Shown piece after piece: positions 6,498 through 13,838 of a stretch of 13,838 nucleotides of DNA. Origin of the DNA: an uncultured Flavobacteriia bacterium. Its GTDB lineage: Bacteria; Bacteroidota; Bacteroidia; Flavobacteriales_D; Crocinitomicaceae. The number at the start of each line of letters is the position of its first letter. The first letter of the stretch is position 1. The notes below the pieces were generated by a model, which saw only the letters and a list, made by a program, of their open reading frames with translations, made no database searches and was not told the origin of the DNA. A program made the translations under genes and the position numbers. The stretch is taken from the NCBI GenBank assembly GCA_903928365.1, contig CAIYQV010000418.1:1-13838 (forward strand). Direction: 5' to 3'.

Positions 6498-8822
6498 ATG
6501 AAAGACCAACTGCTTACAGCTCTTTTCGGAGCACTTTGTTTACCCTTGTTCTCTCAAATCCAGGGAATTGTGAAGGACAGGGAATCCAGTATGCCTGTTT
6601 CTGGCGCCATAATTACAAGTAGCGAGCAGTATTCGGCCACGAGTTCTTTGCAGGGATCCTTTGAAGTAAAGGCAGATCGTTTTCCCGTGACCTTGATTAC
6701 AAGCGCTAAAGGATACCCCAATGACACATCTATTGTAGTTTCCTCATCAGAACCATTGATAATCTTAATGGGGGCAGCTGTTAAAACAATGGAAGCGGTA
6801 GTTGTTTCTGCTGGCCGAAGAACACAGAAAGTAGAAGAGGTTACGATCTCCATGGAAGTACTCAAACCTGCGCTCATTAACAATAAGGGAATCACGAGTC
6901 TGGATCAGGCCGTGAATCAGAGTCCGGGCGTATTTGCCATGGACGGCCAGGTAAGTATCAGGGGTGGAGGCGGCTATGCCTACGGAGCAGGAAGTCGGGT
7001 ATTACTTTTATACAATGGGGTTCCAATGCTCTCCCCGGATGTGGGCGATGTAAAATGGAACAGTGTGCCTTTAGAAAATGCTTCACAGATAGAGATAGTT
7101 AAAGGCGCATCTTCCGTATTGTATGGAAGCGGAGCCCTGAACGGAATCATTTCAATTGTAGAAAAGGAACCCTCTCAACAAGGCGAAACAAAAGTGAAAG
7201 TACTTTCAGGTATTTATGGGGATCCAAAAAGAGCCTCCCTTCAATGGTGGACACGCAATCCTACATTTCATTCATTGGACGCTTTTCATGGAAAAAGTTT
7301 TAGAAGAAGCGGATATACCGTGTCACTAAATGGATTTTTGAATGAAGGTTACCGAAAGGGAGCGCTTGAGCAGCGAGGAAGAGTAAGTGGTACCTGGTAT
7401 ATGAAACCACTGGCTAACAAAAATCTGAAGTTAGGGCTTTCATACAGCGGCCAGTATCAGTATACCGGTAATTTCATTCTGTGGGAAAATGATTCGTTAG
7501 GATATATCGCACAGGGCAATGGCTCAACGCTGACCTACCAAAAATCCATCAGGGTGAATGTAGATCCTTATGTGCGATACACGGACCAAAAAGGCAACAA
7601 ACACGAATTGAAAACGAGGTACTACCTTGTATCAACAGGTGATCTGACCAATGTCTACGCCTCAGCAAAGGCATCCATGTATTATGCGAATTATCAGTTT
7701 CAGCGTCAATGGCCCGGTAAAACAATTCTTACCTCTGGATTTACATTCGCGAACAATCAGGTGGTAGGACCGGTATTTGGCAATCATAATTCCATCAATC
7801 CAGCGCTGTATTTACAATTTGAGAAAAAATGGAAAGATCTGGACTTTACGGTTGGTACCAGAGCGGAGTATTTTGAGCTCGATGGTAAACGGGGAGATTC
7901 TGATTTTTATTTTGGGAACGATACCTTATCCATGGCCAAGCTACCTGTATACCCGATTTTCAGGGCCGGGATGCACTATGCAGTTGCCAAAGCAACTCAC
8001 CTTAGGGCATCATTCGGACAAGGAATCCGTTTTCCTTCAGTGGCTGAGCGATTTGCGGCTACTTCCAATGGAGGCGTGGTGATCTTTCCGAATCCGTCAT
8101 TGAGACCCGAAGTTGGCTGGGCTGGAGAGCTGGGGGTTAAGCAGGTTATGAAGATCGGTGATTGGAAGGCGATGCTGGATATAGCTGGTTTTATTAATCA
8201 GTACACCAACATGATCGAGTATACGTTTGGGGTTTATAATCCGGATACGGTCGCCATTACGGTTGAAAATCTTGCCAGTTGGATCGGGTTTCAGGCCCAG
8301 AATGCTGAAAAAGCAAGGATCACAGGGGTAGAATTTTCATTTAACAGTTCCGGAAAGATCGGAGAGGTAGAGCTGGTTTCTTTGGTAGGTTATACGTATA
8401 TGAATCCTGTTAGCTTGAATCGAGACCCGGCTTATGTTAATCAGTTTTCTGATTCTACTTCAAACATGCTGAAATACCGGTTCAAACACTTAGCTAAAGC
8501 AGACATTGAAGCCACTTACAGACATTTTAGTGCAGGGATTTCTTCCCGCTACAATAGTTTTATGACCAATATTGATAAGGTATTTCTTGTAGATTTAGAT
8601 CCAACAATGAACACGTTACTTGTATTACCGGGATTGAAGGAATACCGGACGAAGTTCAATTACGGAAGCCTTGTTTTTGATGCGCGACTGGCCTACAGAT
8701 GGAAAGAAAAATGGAAGGTAGCGTTCATAATGAACAACATCTTCAACGCAGAATATACAAGTCGACCGGCAGATATTCAACCGCCGCGCACGTTCATGCT
8801 GCAACTTCAGGCAGATATCTGA
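6498..8822 (+). CDS. TonB-dependent outer-membrane receptor (first of tandem pair)
   Basis: This 774-residue protein imports a substrate across the outer membrane using energy from TonB-ExbBD. Residues 1-19 are a signal peptide (MKDQLLTALFGALCLPLFS). Residues of about 23-92 are a carboxypeptidase-regulatory-like domain. A TonB-box-like EAVVVSAGR lies near residue 100. The plug covers about 105-222 (QAVNQSPGV, VSIRGGGG, SQIEIVKGASSVLYGSGALNG). The remainder is a beta-barrel with strongly conserved TGNF, GDSDFYFGND, FGQGIRFPSVAER and MLKYRFKHLAKAD segments. It is paralogous to the next gene, with more than half of residues identical by eye. Its C-terminus (LQLQADI) lacks the terminal Phe/Trp usual for outer-membrane barrels; the neighbour ends in Phe. 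No SusD partner, heme or siderophore gene is nearby, so the substrate is unknown. Confidence 0.95.
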   Translation: MKDQLLTALFGALCLPLFSQIQGIVKDRESSMPVSGAIITSSEQYSATSSLQGSFEVKADRFPVTLITSAKGYPNDTSIVVSSSEPLIILMGAAVKTMEAVVVSAGRRTQKVEEVTISMEVLKPALINNKGITSLDQAVNQSPGVFAMDGQVSIRGGGGYAYGAGSRVLLLYNGVPMLSPDVGDVKWNSVPLENASQIEIVKGASSVLYGSGALNGIISIVEKEPSQQGETKVKVLSGIYGDPKRASLQWWTRNPTFHSLDAFHGKSFRRSGYTVSLNGFLNEGYRKGALEQRGRVSGTWYMKPLANKNLKLGLSYSGQYQYTGNFILWENDSLGYIAQGNGSTLTYQKSIRVNVDPYVRYTDQKGNKHELKTRYYLVSTGDLTNVYASAKASMYYANYQFQRQWPGKTILTSGFTFANNQVVGPVFGNHNSINPALYLQFEKKWKDLDFTVGTRAEYFELDGKRGDSDFYFGNDTLSMAKLPVYPIFRAGMHYAVAKATHLRASFGQGIRFPSVAERFAATSNGGVVIFPNPSLRPEVGWAGELGVKQVMKIGDWKAMLDIAGFINQYTNMIEYTFGVYNPDTVAITVENLASWIGFQAQNAEKARITGVEFSFNSSGKIGEVELVSLVGYTYMNPVSLNRDPAYVNQFSDSTSNMLKYRFKHLAKADIEATYRHFSAGISSRYNSFMTNIDKVFLVDLDPTMNTLLVLPGLKEYRTKFNYGSLVFDARLAYRWKEKWKVAFIMNNIFNAEYTSRPADIQPPRTFMLQLQADI

Positions 8823-8846
8823 TGCACTAAAAAAATCATCGTTTAT

Positions 8847-8870
8847 TCGCGAAAATTGGTATTTTAGCGA
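8847..8870. promoter_or_regulatory. Imperfect inverted repeat between the two receptor genes, overlapping a candidate -7 box
   Basis: TCGCGAAAAT (8847-8856) and ATTTTAGCGA (8861-8870) are inverted with one mismatch around a TTGGT-like centre. No T-run follows, so it is not a standard terminator. TATTTTAG at 8860-8867 resembles TAnnTTTG and would place a start about 20-25 bases before the second receptor, but the -33 region is poor. The site could be an operator, an attenuator or an RNA-processing hairpin within a polycistronic message. Confidence 0.3.
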
Positions 8871-8894
8871 TAGACCAAACTACTTAATGCCCTT

Positions 8895-11234
8895 ATGCTT
8901 ATGAAGAACGTTCTACTCTTAGTATGTCTTTTTCCCATCCTTTTGCAAGCTCAGATCACGGGAAAAGTGATCGAAAGTGATACCAAAGAACCAGTAGTTG
9001 GCGCCAAGATTCAGGCGTCCAATGGCGAACGTGCCGTGACGGATGTAGATGGAGTGTTTATGATCAAAGCAACTTCTTTTCCTGTTACACTGGTTACCTC
9101 GATGAACTCATTTCTGAACGATACCACAGAGATGAAAGCCGCTGGAGAGGTCATCATTTATATGGAGGTGCCGGTAAAAACGATCTCCGCCGTGGTGGTA
9201 TCTGCAGGTCGCAGACAACAAAGAGTAGAGGACGTGCCAGTATCCATGGAGATTATTAAACCTACATTGATCGATCACAAAGGGATTACCGATCTTGAAC
9301 AGGCCGTTGATCAAAGTCCAGGTGTTTATACTATGGATGGTCAGGTCAGCATTCGCGGAGGATCCGGCTTTGCTTATGGTACAGGTAGCCGGGTGCTACT
9401 GCTGTGGAACGGAATGCCTTTGCTGTCTGGATATGCCGGAGACACGCAATGGAACGCAATTCCAATGGAACAAGCTTCGCAGATAGAGATCATGAAAGGA
9501 GCATCCTCGGTGCTTTATGGAAGTGGGGCCTTGAATGGAGTCATTGCACTTACCGAACGAGAACCAGGACTTACACCGGAAACAAAAGTTAAGATTCAGA
9601 CGGGTGTTTATGGAGATCCAAAACGTGAAAGTTTGCGCTGGTGGAGCACGAATCCTATGAATCAACAGGTAGAGGTATATCGTGGCCAAATGTTTAAGCA
9701 GGCGGGTTATACGCTTTCCACTACCTTATATAGAAACGATGGTTATCGTCAGGGAGAAACCGAGGCGCGTGGAAGAGTCAGCGGAACGGTTTATTTCAGA
9801 TTTAACAATACAAGCCGTCTTAAAGCGGGAATCGGGTACAATTACCAGATGCAGAAGACAGGTAATTTCCTCATCTGGCAAAGCGATACCCTCGGGTACA
9901 CACCAAGCGGTGGAGCTGATACAAGTAATGCAGCATCAACGCTTACCTACAACCTCGGGCAGCGACTTTTCATTGATCCTTACCTGAAATTTACCGATAA
10001 AAAGAACAATAAGCACGCACTTAAAACACGCATCTATTTTGCGAATAATGAAAACTTGACTAATTCAAGTCAAAGCAATGGTGCGATTATCTACTTTACA
10101 GAATATCAGTTTCAGCGCAAATTTTCCGGAGGAACAACAATTACTTCGGGTGTTGCCAATATATTAAATTCCGTTTCTTCAAGTTTGTTTGGGGATCACA
10201 GTTCGAACAACACCTCCATATACAGTCAATTTGAAAAGAAGATCAATAAACTGGATATCACCGGGGGTGCCCGCATCGAACACTTTATAATGGATGGTAA
10301 AACGGGTGATTCCGATTTCTATTTCGGAAATGATACTTCCAGCCTGGCCAAATTACCAGTTTATCCAATCTTGAGAATTGGAGCTCATTACGAGTTGATG
10401 AAATACACGCACTTGCGCGCATCGTTCGGACAGGGAATCCGTTACCCTTCTGTAGCAGAGAGGTACACGCAAACAAATGTCGGATCCTTGAACATTTTTC
10501 CTAATGCGAACTTGAGACCTGAAGTGGGCTGGGCTGCTGAGATCGGTGTGAAGCAAGGGGTAAAGATTGGTGAATGGAAAGGAATGTTGGATGTAGCGGC
10601 GTTTATCAATGAATATAGTAACATGATGGAGTTCGCCTTTGGATTGTACAAGCCTGATTCCGTGGCGTTAACATCGACAAACATTAAGAATTACCTTGGT
10701 TTTCAGGCACAGAATGCAGAAAGAGCAAGGATCTCAGGAATTGAATTTTCCTTTAACAGCACAGGAAATATTGGAGAAGTACAGATCGTTTCCTTGTTGG
10801 GTTATACCTATATGAATCCGATTACATTGAATACCAACCCAACGTATTTGTCATATATGTCAGATAGCTCCAGCAATATGCTGAAATATCGCTTCAAGCA
10901 CTTAGCAAAAGCCGATGTTGAAGTAACTTATAAGAAATTCAGCGTCGGTTTCTCTTGTAGATACAATAGTAATATGGTCAATATTGATAGAGTTTTCCAG
11001 GAAGATCTTGACCCGGGTTTGACAGAAATATACATTCTTCCAGGTCTTAAGAATTATCGTGAAAAATACAACAAAGGTGCGCTTGTTTTTGATGCACGAA
11101 TTGCTCTTCCGGCTTCTGAAAATTACCGCGTGAGTTTTATTGTCAATAACCTCCTGAATGCTGAGTATACAACGCGTCCAGGTGATATTCAACCTCCAAG
11201 ATCGTTCCTGATGCAAATTCAAATGAAGTTCTGA
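8895..11234 (+). CDS. TonB-dependent outer-membrane receptor (second of tandem pair)
   Basis: This 779-residue paralogue of the upstream receptor has the same domain order: signal peptide, carboxypeptidase-regulatory-like domain (about 22-90), SAVVVSAGR near 100, plug (VSIRGGSG, SQIEIMKGASSVLYGSGALNG), then barrel. The reading frame also has an ATG at 8901; starting there gives MKNVLLLVCLFPILLQAQ, a more typical signal peptide, and I prefer it. Compared with its neighbour it has about six extra residues (TPSGGADTSNAAS) in what should be an extracellular loop. The pair differs most between about residues 330 and 430. It ends in Phe, the usual outer-membrane barrel signal. Its stop codon shares one base with the kdsB start, so the two are probably co-translated. 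The substrate is unknown; the loop divergence suggests it differs from the first receptor's. Confidence 0.95.
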   Translation: MLMKNVLLLVCLFPILLQAQITGKVIESDTKEPVVGAKIQASNGERAVTDVDGVFMIKATSFPVTLVTSMNSFLNDTTEMKAAGEVIIYMEVPVKTISAVVVSAGRRQQRVEDVPVSMEIIKPTLIDHKGITDLEQAVDQSPGVYTMDGQVSIRGGSGFAYGTGSRVLLLWNGMPLLSGYAGDTQWNAIPMEQASQIEIMKGASSVLYGSGALNGVIALTEREPGLTPETKVKIQTGVYGDPKRESLRWWSTNPMNQQVEVYRGQMFKQAGYTLSTTLYRNDGYRQGETEARGRVSGTVYFRFNNTSRLKAGIGYNYQMQKTGNFLIWQSDTLGYTPSGGADTSNAASTLTYNLGQRLFIDPYLKFTDKKNNKHALKTRIYFANNENLTNSSQSNGAIIYFTEYQFQRKFSGGTTITSGVANILNSVSSSLFGDHSSNNTSIYSQFEKKINKLDITGGARIEHFIMDGKTGDSDFYFGNDTSSLAKLPVYPILRIGAHYELMKYTHLRASFGQGIRYPSVAERYTQTNVGSLNIFPNANLRPEVGWAAEIGVKQGVKIGEWKGMLDVAAFINEYSNMMEFAFGLYKPDSVALTSTNIKNYLGFQAQNAERARISGIEFSFNSTGNIGEVQIVSLLGYTYMNPITLNTNPTYLSYMSDSSSNMLKYRFKHLAKADVEVTYKKFSVGFSCRYNSNMVNIDRVFQEDLDPGLTEIYILPGLKNYREKYNKGALVFDARIALPASENYRVSFIVNNLLNAEYTTRPGDIQPPRSFLMQIQMKF

Positions 11235-11968
11235 TGAAGGTGCTTGCTGTTATTCCTGCTCGATATGCCTCGAGTCGTTTTCCTGGCAAACCATTGATCG
11301 ACTTGAAGGGTAAAACAATGATCCGAAGGGTTTATGAGGGAGTGAAGCGCTCTTCCTTGATAAGTGATGTGATTGTTGCTACAGATGACGAACGGATTGA
11401 ACAGGAGGTGAAAAGTTTTGGTGGTAAATGCATCATGACTTCAGCCGACCATCCTTCAGGTACCGATCGTTGCGGGGAAGTCGCTGCACATTTTTCTGAG
11501 ATGGATGTAGTGATCAATGTTCAGGGCGACGAACCATTGGTAGATCATCTTCAACTTGAGCAATTATTGCATGCTTTTAACGATCCTGAAACGCAGATTG
11601 CCACTTTAGCGAGTCGAAATATTGCACTTGAAGATCTGGATAATCCAAATAGGATCAAGGTTGTTCGAGATGGAAGGGAAAATGCCATGTATTTTAGCCG
11701 AAGCTGCATTCCGAACCATTTTCATTCCAAGGGAGCACCGCTTGAAACCTACCCCTATTTGCGACATATTGGCCTCTATGCATACAGAAGGGAAACACTT
11801 TTGAATTTAACGCAACTAGATCCAACATCTTTGGAACGCGCCGAATCACTGGAGCAATTACGTTGGTTATACCACGGTTACCAAATTAAGGTAGTCCATA
11901 CAGAAATTGAAACACCTAACATTGACGTTCCGGAAGATGTAGAGAAAGTTTTAGCTGTATTAGGTTAA
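11234..11968 (+). CDS. kdsB: 3-deoxy-manno-octulosonate cytidylyltransferase (CMP-KDO synthetase)
   Basis: This is a 244-residue cytoplasmic enzyme, full length for KdsB. It joins CTP and KDO to give CMP-KDO and pyrophosphate, the activated sugar added to lipid A in LPS inner-core synthesis. Motifs are intact: IPARYASSRFPGKPL (7-21, nucleotide-binding loop), VATDD (48-52), ADHPSGTDRCGE (71-82), NVQGDEPLV (95-103, metal-binding Asp) and IDVPEDVE near the C-terminus. The ATG overlaps the receptor's TGA as TGATG (one shared base), which implies translational coupling. No terminator or strong promoter separates them. No other KDO or LPS gene is in the window, so its place behind a receptor pair is likely a lineage-specific arrangement. 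Confidence 0.97.
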   Translation: MKVLAVIPARYASSRFPGKPLIDLKGKTMIRRVYEGVKRSSLISDVIVATDDERIEQEVKSFGGKCIMTSADHPSGTDRCGEVAAHFSEMDVVINVQGDEPLVDHLQLEQLLHAFNDPETQIATLASRNIALEDLDNPNRIKVVRDGRENAMYFSRSCIPNHFHSKGAPLETYPYLRHIGLYAYRRETLLNLTQLDPTSLERAESLEQLRWLYHGYQIKVVHTEIETPNIDVPEDVEKVLAVLG

Positions 11969-11986
11969 CCTCATTTTTACGTTCAG

Positions 11987-12018
11987 GTTGCACCTCTTTC
12001 TGATTTTACGTACTTTCG
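11987..12018 (+). promoter_or_regulatory. Candidate promoter for the HU/SPOR gene, almost at the start codon
   Basis: TACTTTCG at 12011-12018 matches TAnnTTTG except for one base. GTTG at 11987-11990 lies 20 bases upstream as a -33 match. The ATG at 12023 starts four bases after the -7 box, so transcription would begin at or beside the start codon, giving a leaderless or near-leaderless message. Confidence 0.5.
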
Positions 12019-12022
12019 TCTT

Positions 12023-13060
12023 ATGATTCGCCCTGAGGAGCTTATTGGTCAATTATTACTTCGCCACAACTGTGTGATTGTTCCTGGATTTGGAGGCTTT
12101 GTTGCTCAGCGTGTTGCGGCTGTTGTTGATTCCGAAAAAGGCTTGATGCTGCCACCAAAAAAGGCGCTGCTATTCAATAGACAACTCATCAACAACGATG
12201 GATTATTGACCTCAGAACTAGCCACTGCTTCGAAATCCACCTATGATGAGGCCGTAATGGCCATTCAAACGATGGTTCAGATGTGGAACAGTGAATTAGG
12301 AAGAGGCGCCCGCGTAACTATTGATAAGGTGGGTTTTCTATTTTATGATCAGGAAAAGAATCTTTGTTTTGAGCAGGATCGTTTCTTTAACTTGTTGCTT
12401 GAATCGTTTGGATTAGGCAAAGTTCACTTTGTTGTTGAAGAACAAAAAGAGGAAGCGAAGATCATAGAGCTGAAACCGGTAACGGAGGAAGAAACCGACC
12501 CACAACTAATTCAGTTGCCTAGGCGTTCCGTTTGGAAGTATGTGGCTGCCGCATGTATTTTACCACTGGCATTTTATTCCTTCTGGATTCCTTCAAAAAC
12601 CAATGTGATGGAGTCTGGAATGTTTTCAGTAAGGGATTTCAATCCATTCTTCAAGAATAAACCAGCTAAATATCAAGAGCAGAAGCCTTCATCCTTACAA
12701 ATGAATTTGGACTCCGAAACTTCTATGAATGTTTCAGGGAATTATGAATTTCTGCCAGGCATCGTATTTCCTGTTAGACAGGAAACTGTTTCCAATACGA
12801 ATCAGTCGGAGTCGAACCAACCATTACAGGGTAAAGAAGCATCGAAGCAATTCATCGTTGGTTGTTTCGGTAGTCAGGAAAACGTGGAAGTCATGTTGAA
12901 CAAATTACGTTCTGCAGGATTGGATGCGTATGTGTACGATACTTCAAACGGCCTTCAACGTGTGAGCGCTGGGGGATCTGAACAGGAAGCAGAAATGGAG
13001 ACTATCCGAGAAAAAGTAATGGCATTAGGGATTCGCGGCTGGATTTTCCGATCTAATTAA
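12023..13060 (+). CDS. HU-CCDC81-like, single-TM, SPOR-domain protein
   Basis: This 345-residue protein has three visible parts. Residues 1-135 fit the Bacteroidota HU-CCDC81 pair of HU/IHF-like domains: IRPEELIGQLLLRHNCVIVPGFGGFVAQ, then FNRQLINNDGLLTSELA and ARVTIDKVGFLFYDQEKN. Residues of about 173-190 (KYVAAACILPLAFYSFWI) form one membrane segment. Residues 275-345 are a SPOR domain (KQFIVGCFGSQENVEVMLNKL ... AYVYDTSNGLQRVSAG ... GIRGWIF), which in other proteins binds denuded peptidoglycan glycans at the septum. A Pro/Ser/Asn-rich linker joins the last two. The inferred topology is N-terminus in the cytoplasm and SPOR in the periplasm, so it could link DNA or a cytoplasmic partner to the division site. 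The conserved N-terminus supports the start; no Shine-Dalgarno is present. It lies 54 bases after kdsB. Confidence 0.88.
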   Translation: MIRPEELIGQLLLRHNCVIVPGFGGFVAQRVAAVVDSEKGLMLPPKKALLFNRQLINNDGLLTSELATASKSTYDEAVMAIQTMVQMWNSELGRGARVTIDKVGFLFYDQEKNLCFEQDRFFNLLLESFGLGKVHFVVEEQKEEAKIIELKPVTEEETDPQLIQLPRRSVWKYVAAACILPLAFYSFWIPSKTNVMESGMFSVRDFNPFFKNKPAKYQEQKPSSLQMNLDSETSMNVSGNYEFLPGIVFPVRQETVSNTNQSESNQPLQGKEASKQFIVGCFGSQENVEVMLNKLRSAGLDAYVYDTSNGLQRVSAGGSEQEAEMETIREKVMALGIRGWIFRSN

Positions 13061-13087
13061 ATCACCCTTTAAATTAAACCCTTTCTT

Positions 13088-13838
13088 ATGAAGAAACTTG
13101 TTCTTTCGTTTTTGCTCGTAGGAGCATATACTACTTCTTTTGCTCAGGCTTTCGGATATTCAGAACCCGTAAAGAACGCTGAAGGAAGTAATTACCAGTT
13201 GACAAAAGTGGCCCATTTGGACGCTACCCCGGTACAGAGTCAGGGATACACTGGTACATGCTGGAGTTTTTCAGCGCTGTCCTTCTTTGAATCCGAATTG
13301 ATGAGAAAAGGGAACAAAAATCCGGACATTCTTTCGGAAATGTTTGTGGTCCGTAAAGCATATGAAAGTAAGGCACAGAAATACATCCGTATGGATGGAA
13401 AGATCAATTTTTCTGAAGGCGGGGCTTTCCACGATATTCCTTATGTGATCCGAAATTATGGTATCGTTCCGGAGGAGATCTATAAAGGATTGAATTACGG
13501 AAGCGAGACACACGATCATAGTGAGTTATTCTCAGTTTTGAATGGAGCCGTTCAGGGAGTACTGTCGCATGTCACCGGATCAGGAGACGGAGTGTCCACA
13601 GCATGGATGAATGCCTTGAATGGCATCCTGGATGCGTACCTTGGCAAAGATGTGAAGGAGTTTGAATTGAAAGGTAAAAAATATACGCCACAGTCCTACG
13701 CGAAAGCCATTGGATTGAATATGGACGAATATGTGTCTCTTACCTCGTTTACCAACCATCCGATGTATCAGAGATGTATGCTGGAGATTCCTGATAACTG
13801 GGCTTGGGGAGAAAGCTATAATGTTGGTTTAACAGATC
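13088..13838 (+). CDS. Exported C1B-type cysteine peptidase, bleomycin hydrolase-like (3' end missing)
   Basis: The frame stays open from the ATG at 13088 to the window edge (250 codons). Residues 1-20 are a signal peptide (MKKLVLSFLLVGAYTTSFAQ). The papain-like active-site segment reads QGYTGTCWSFSALSFFESEL, with Cys58 as nucleophile and Gln52 at the oxyanion-hole spacing of six. The downstream pattern SEMFVVRKAYESKA, then INFSEGGAFHDIPYVIRNYGIVPEEIY, matches the bleomycin hydrolase/PepC family (C1B) rather than classic papain. The catalytic His and Asn should lie beyond the window. It probably acts in the periplasm or outside the cell as an aminopeptidase or oligopeptide-trimming enzyme; well-known relatives are cytoplasmic. 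It begins 27 bases after the SPOR gene, with no terminator between and no clear promoter, so co-transcription is possible. The leader is A/T-rich and lacks a Shine-Dalgarno site. Confidence 0.9.
   Translation, partial: MKKLVLSFLLVGAYTTSFAQAFGYSEPVKNAEGSNYQLTKVAHLDATPVQSQGYTGTCWSFSALSFFESELMRKGNKNPDILSEMFVVRKAYESKAQKYIRMDGKINFSEGGAFHDIPYVIRNYGIVPEEIYKGLNYGSETHDHSELFSVLNGAVQGVLSHVTGSGDGVSTAWMNALNGILDAYLGKDVKEFELKGKKYTPQSYAKAIGLNMDEYVSLTSFTNHPMYQRCMLEIPDNWAWGESYNVGLTD

Noticed and set aside
9396..9689. Open frames of 60-110 codons on the opposite strand or other frames inside the receptors, PpiD-like gene and dprA
   Set aside because: All lie within genes with intact family motifs and show no recognisable motif or domain themselves.
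11962..11971. AGGTTAACCT palindrome spanning the kdsB stop codon, considered as a terminator stem
   Set aside because: There is no loop between the arms and no run of T close enough, and the length is within chance expectation.
13061..13087. Promoter directly before the peptidase gene
   Set aside because: No box with both the TAnnTT core and a -33 partner at proper spacing is visible; only A/T-rich sequence.

Overview
The window reads as chromosomal DNA of a Bacteroidota bacterium, probably of the Flavobacteriia/Cytophagia type. The reasons are: promoters that fit the Bacteroidota -7 box (TAnnTTTG) with no Shine-Dalgarno sequences; large TonB-dependent receptors with an N-terminal carboxypeptidase-regulatory-like domain; an HU-like/SPOR membrane protein of a Bacteroidota type; and a PpiD-like protein with the family's characteristic N-terminus. 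I cannot name the genus. No tRNA, rRNA, CRISPR array, insertion sequence or phage gene is visible. No gene-free stretch exceeds about 135 bases.

Layout. (1) 1-2910 (+): the 3' part of a long secreted or surface protein with about eight Cys-paired Ig-like repeats, a CHYPPG/HGD mini-domain, a Gly/Ser/Asn-rich stretch and a Lys/Glu/Pro/Thr tail. A strong terminator follows. (2) 3045-5249 (+): a PpiD/SurA-like membrane-anchored peptidylprolyl isomerase with its own promoter region, which contains a 14-bp palindrome, and a terminator. (3) 5301-6395 (-): dprA, convergent with (2). (4) 6498-8822 and 8895-11234 (+): two tandem paralogous TonB-dependent receptors. (5) 11234-11968 (+): kdsB, overlapping the second receptor's stop by one base. 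(6) 12023-13060 (+): an HU-CCDC81-like/TM/SPOR protein with a promoter almost touching its start codon. (7) 13088 to the end (+): the 5' part of an exported papain-fold (C1B, bleomycin-hydrolase-like) peptidase.

How the genes fit together. Much of the window concerns the envelope: outer-membrane import (two receptors), LPS precursor activation (KdsB), periplasmic folding (PpiD-like), peptidoglycan/septum contact (SPOR), and secreted proteins (the repeat protein and the peptidase). The receptor pair and kdsB look like one transcription unit, with a possible second promoter before the second receptor. DprA handles incoming single-stranded DNA and is functionally separate.

I see no convincing new multi-gene system. 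The features most worth a second look are the architecture of the truncated repeat protein, the diverged receptor pair translationally linked to kdsB, the HU-TM-SPOR protein with its near-leaderless promoter, and the palindrome in front of the PpiD-like gene.
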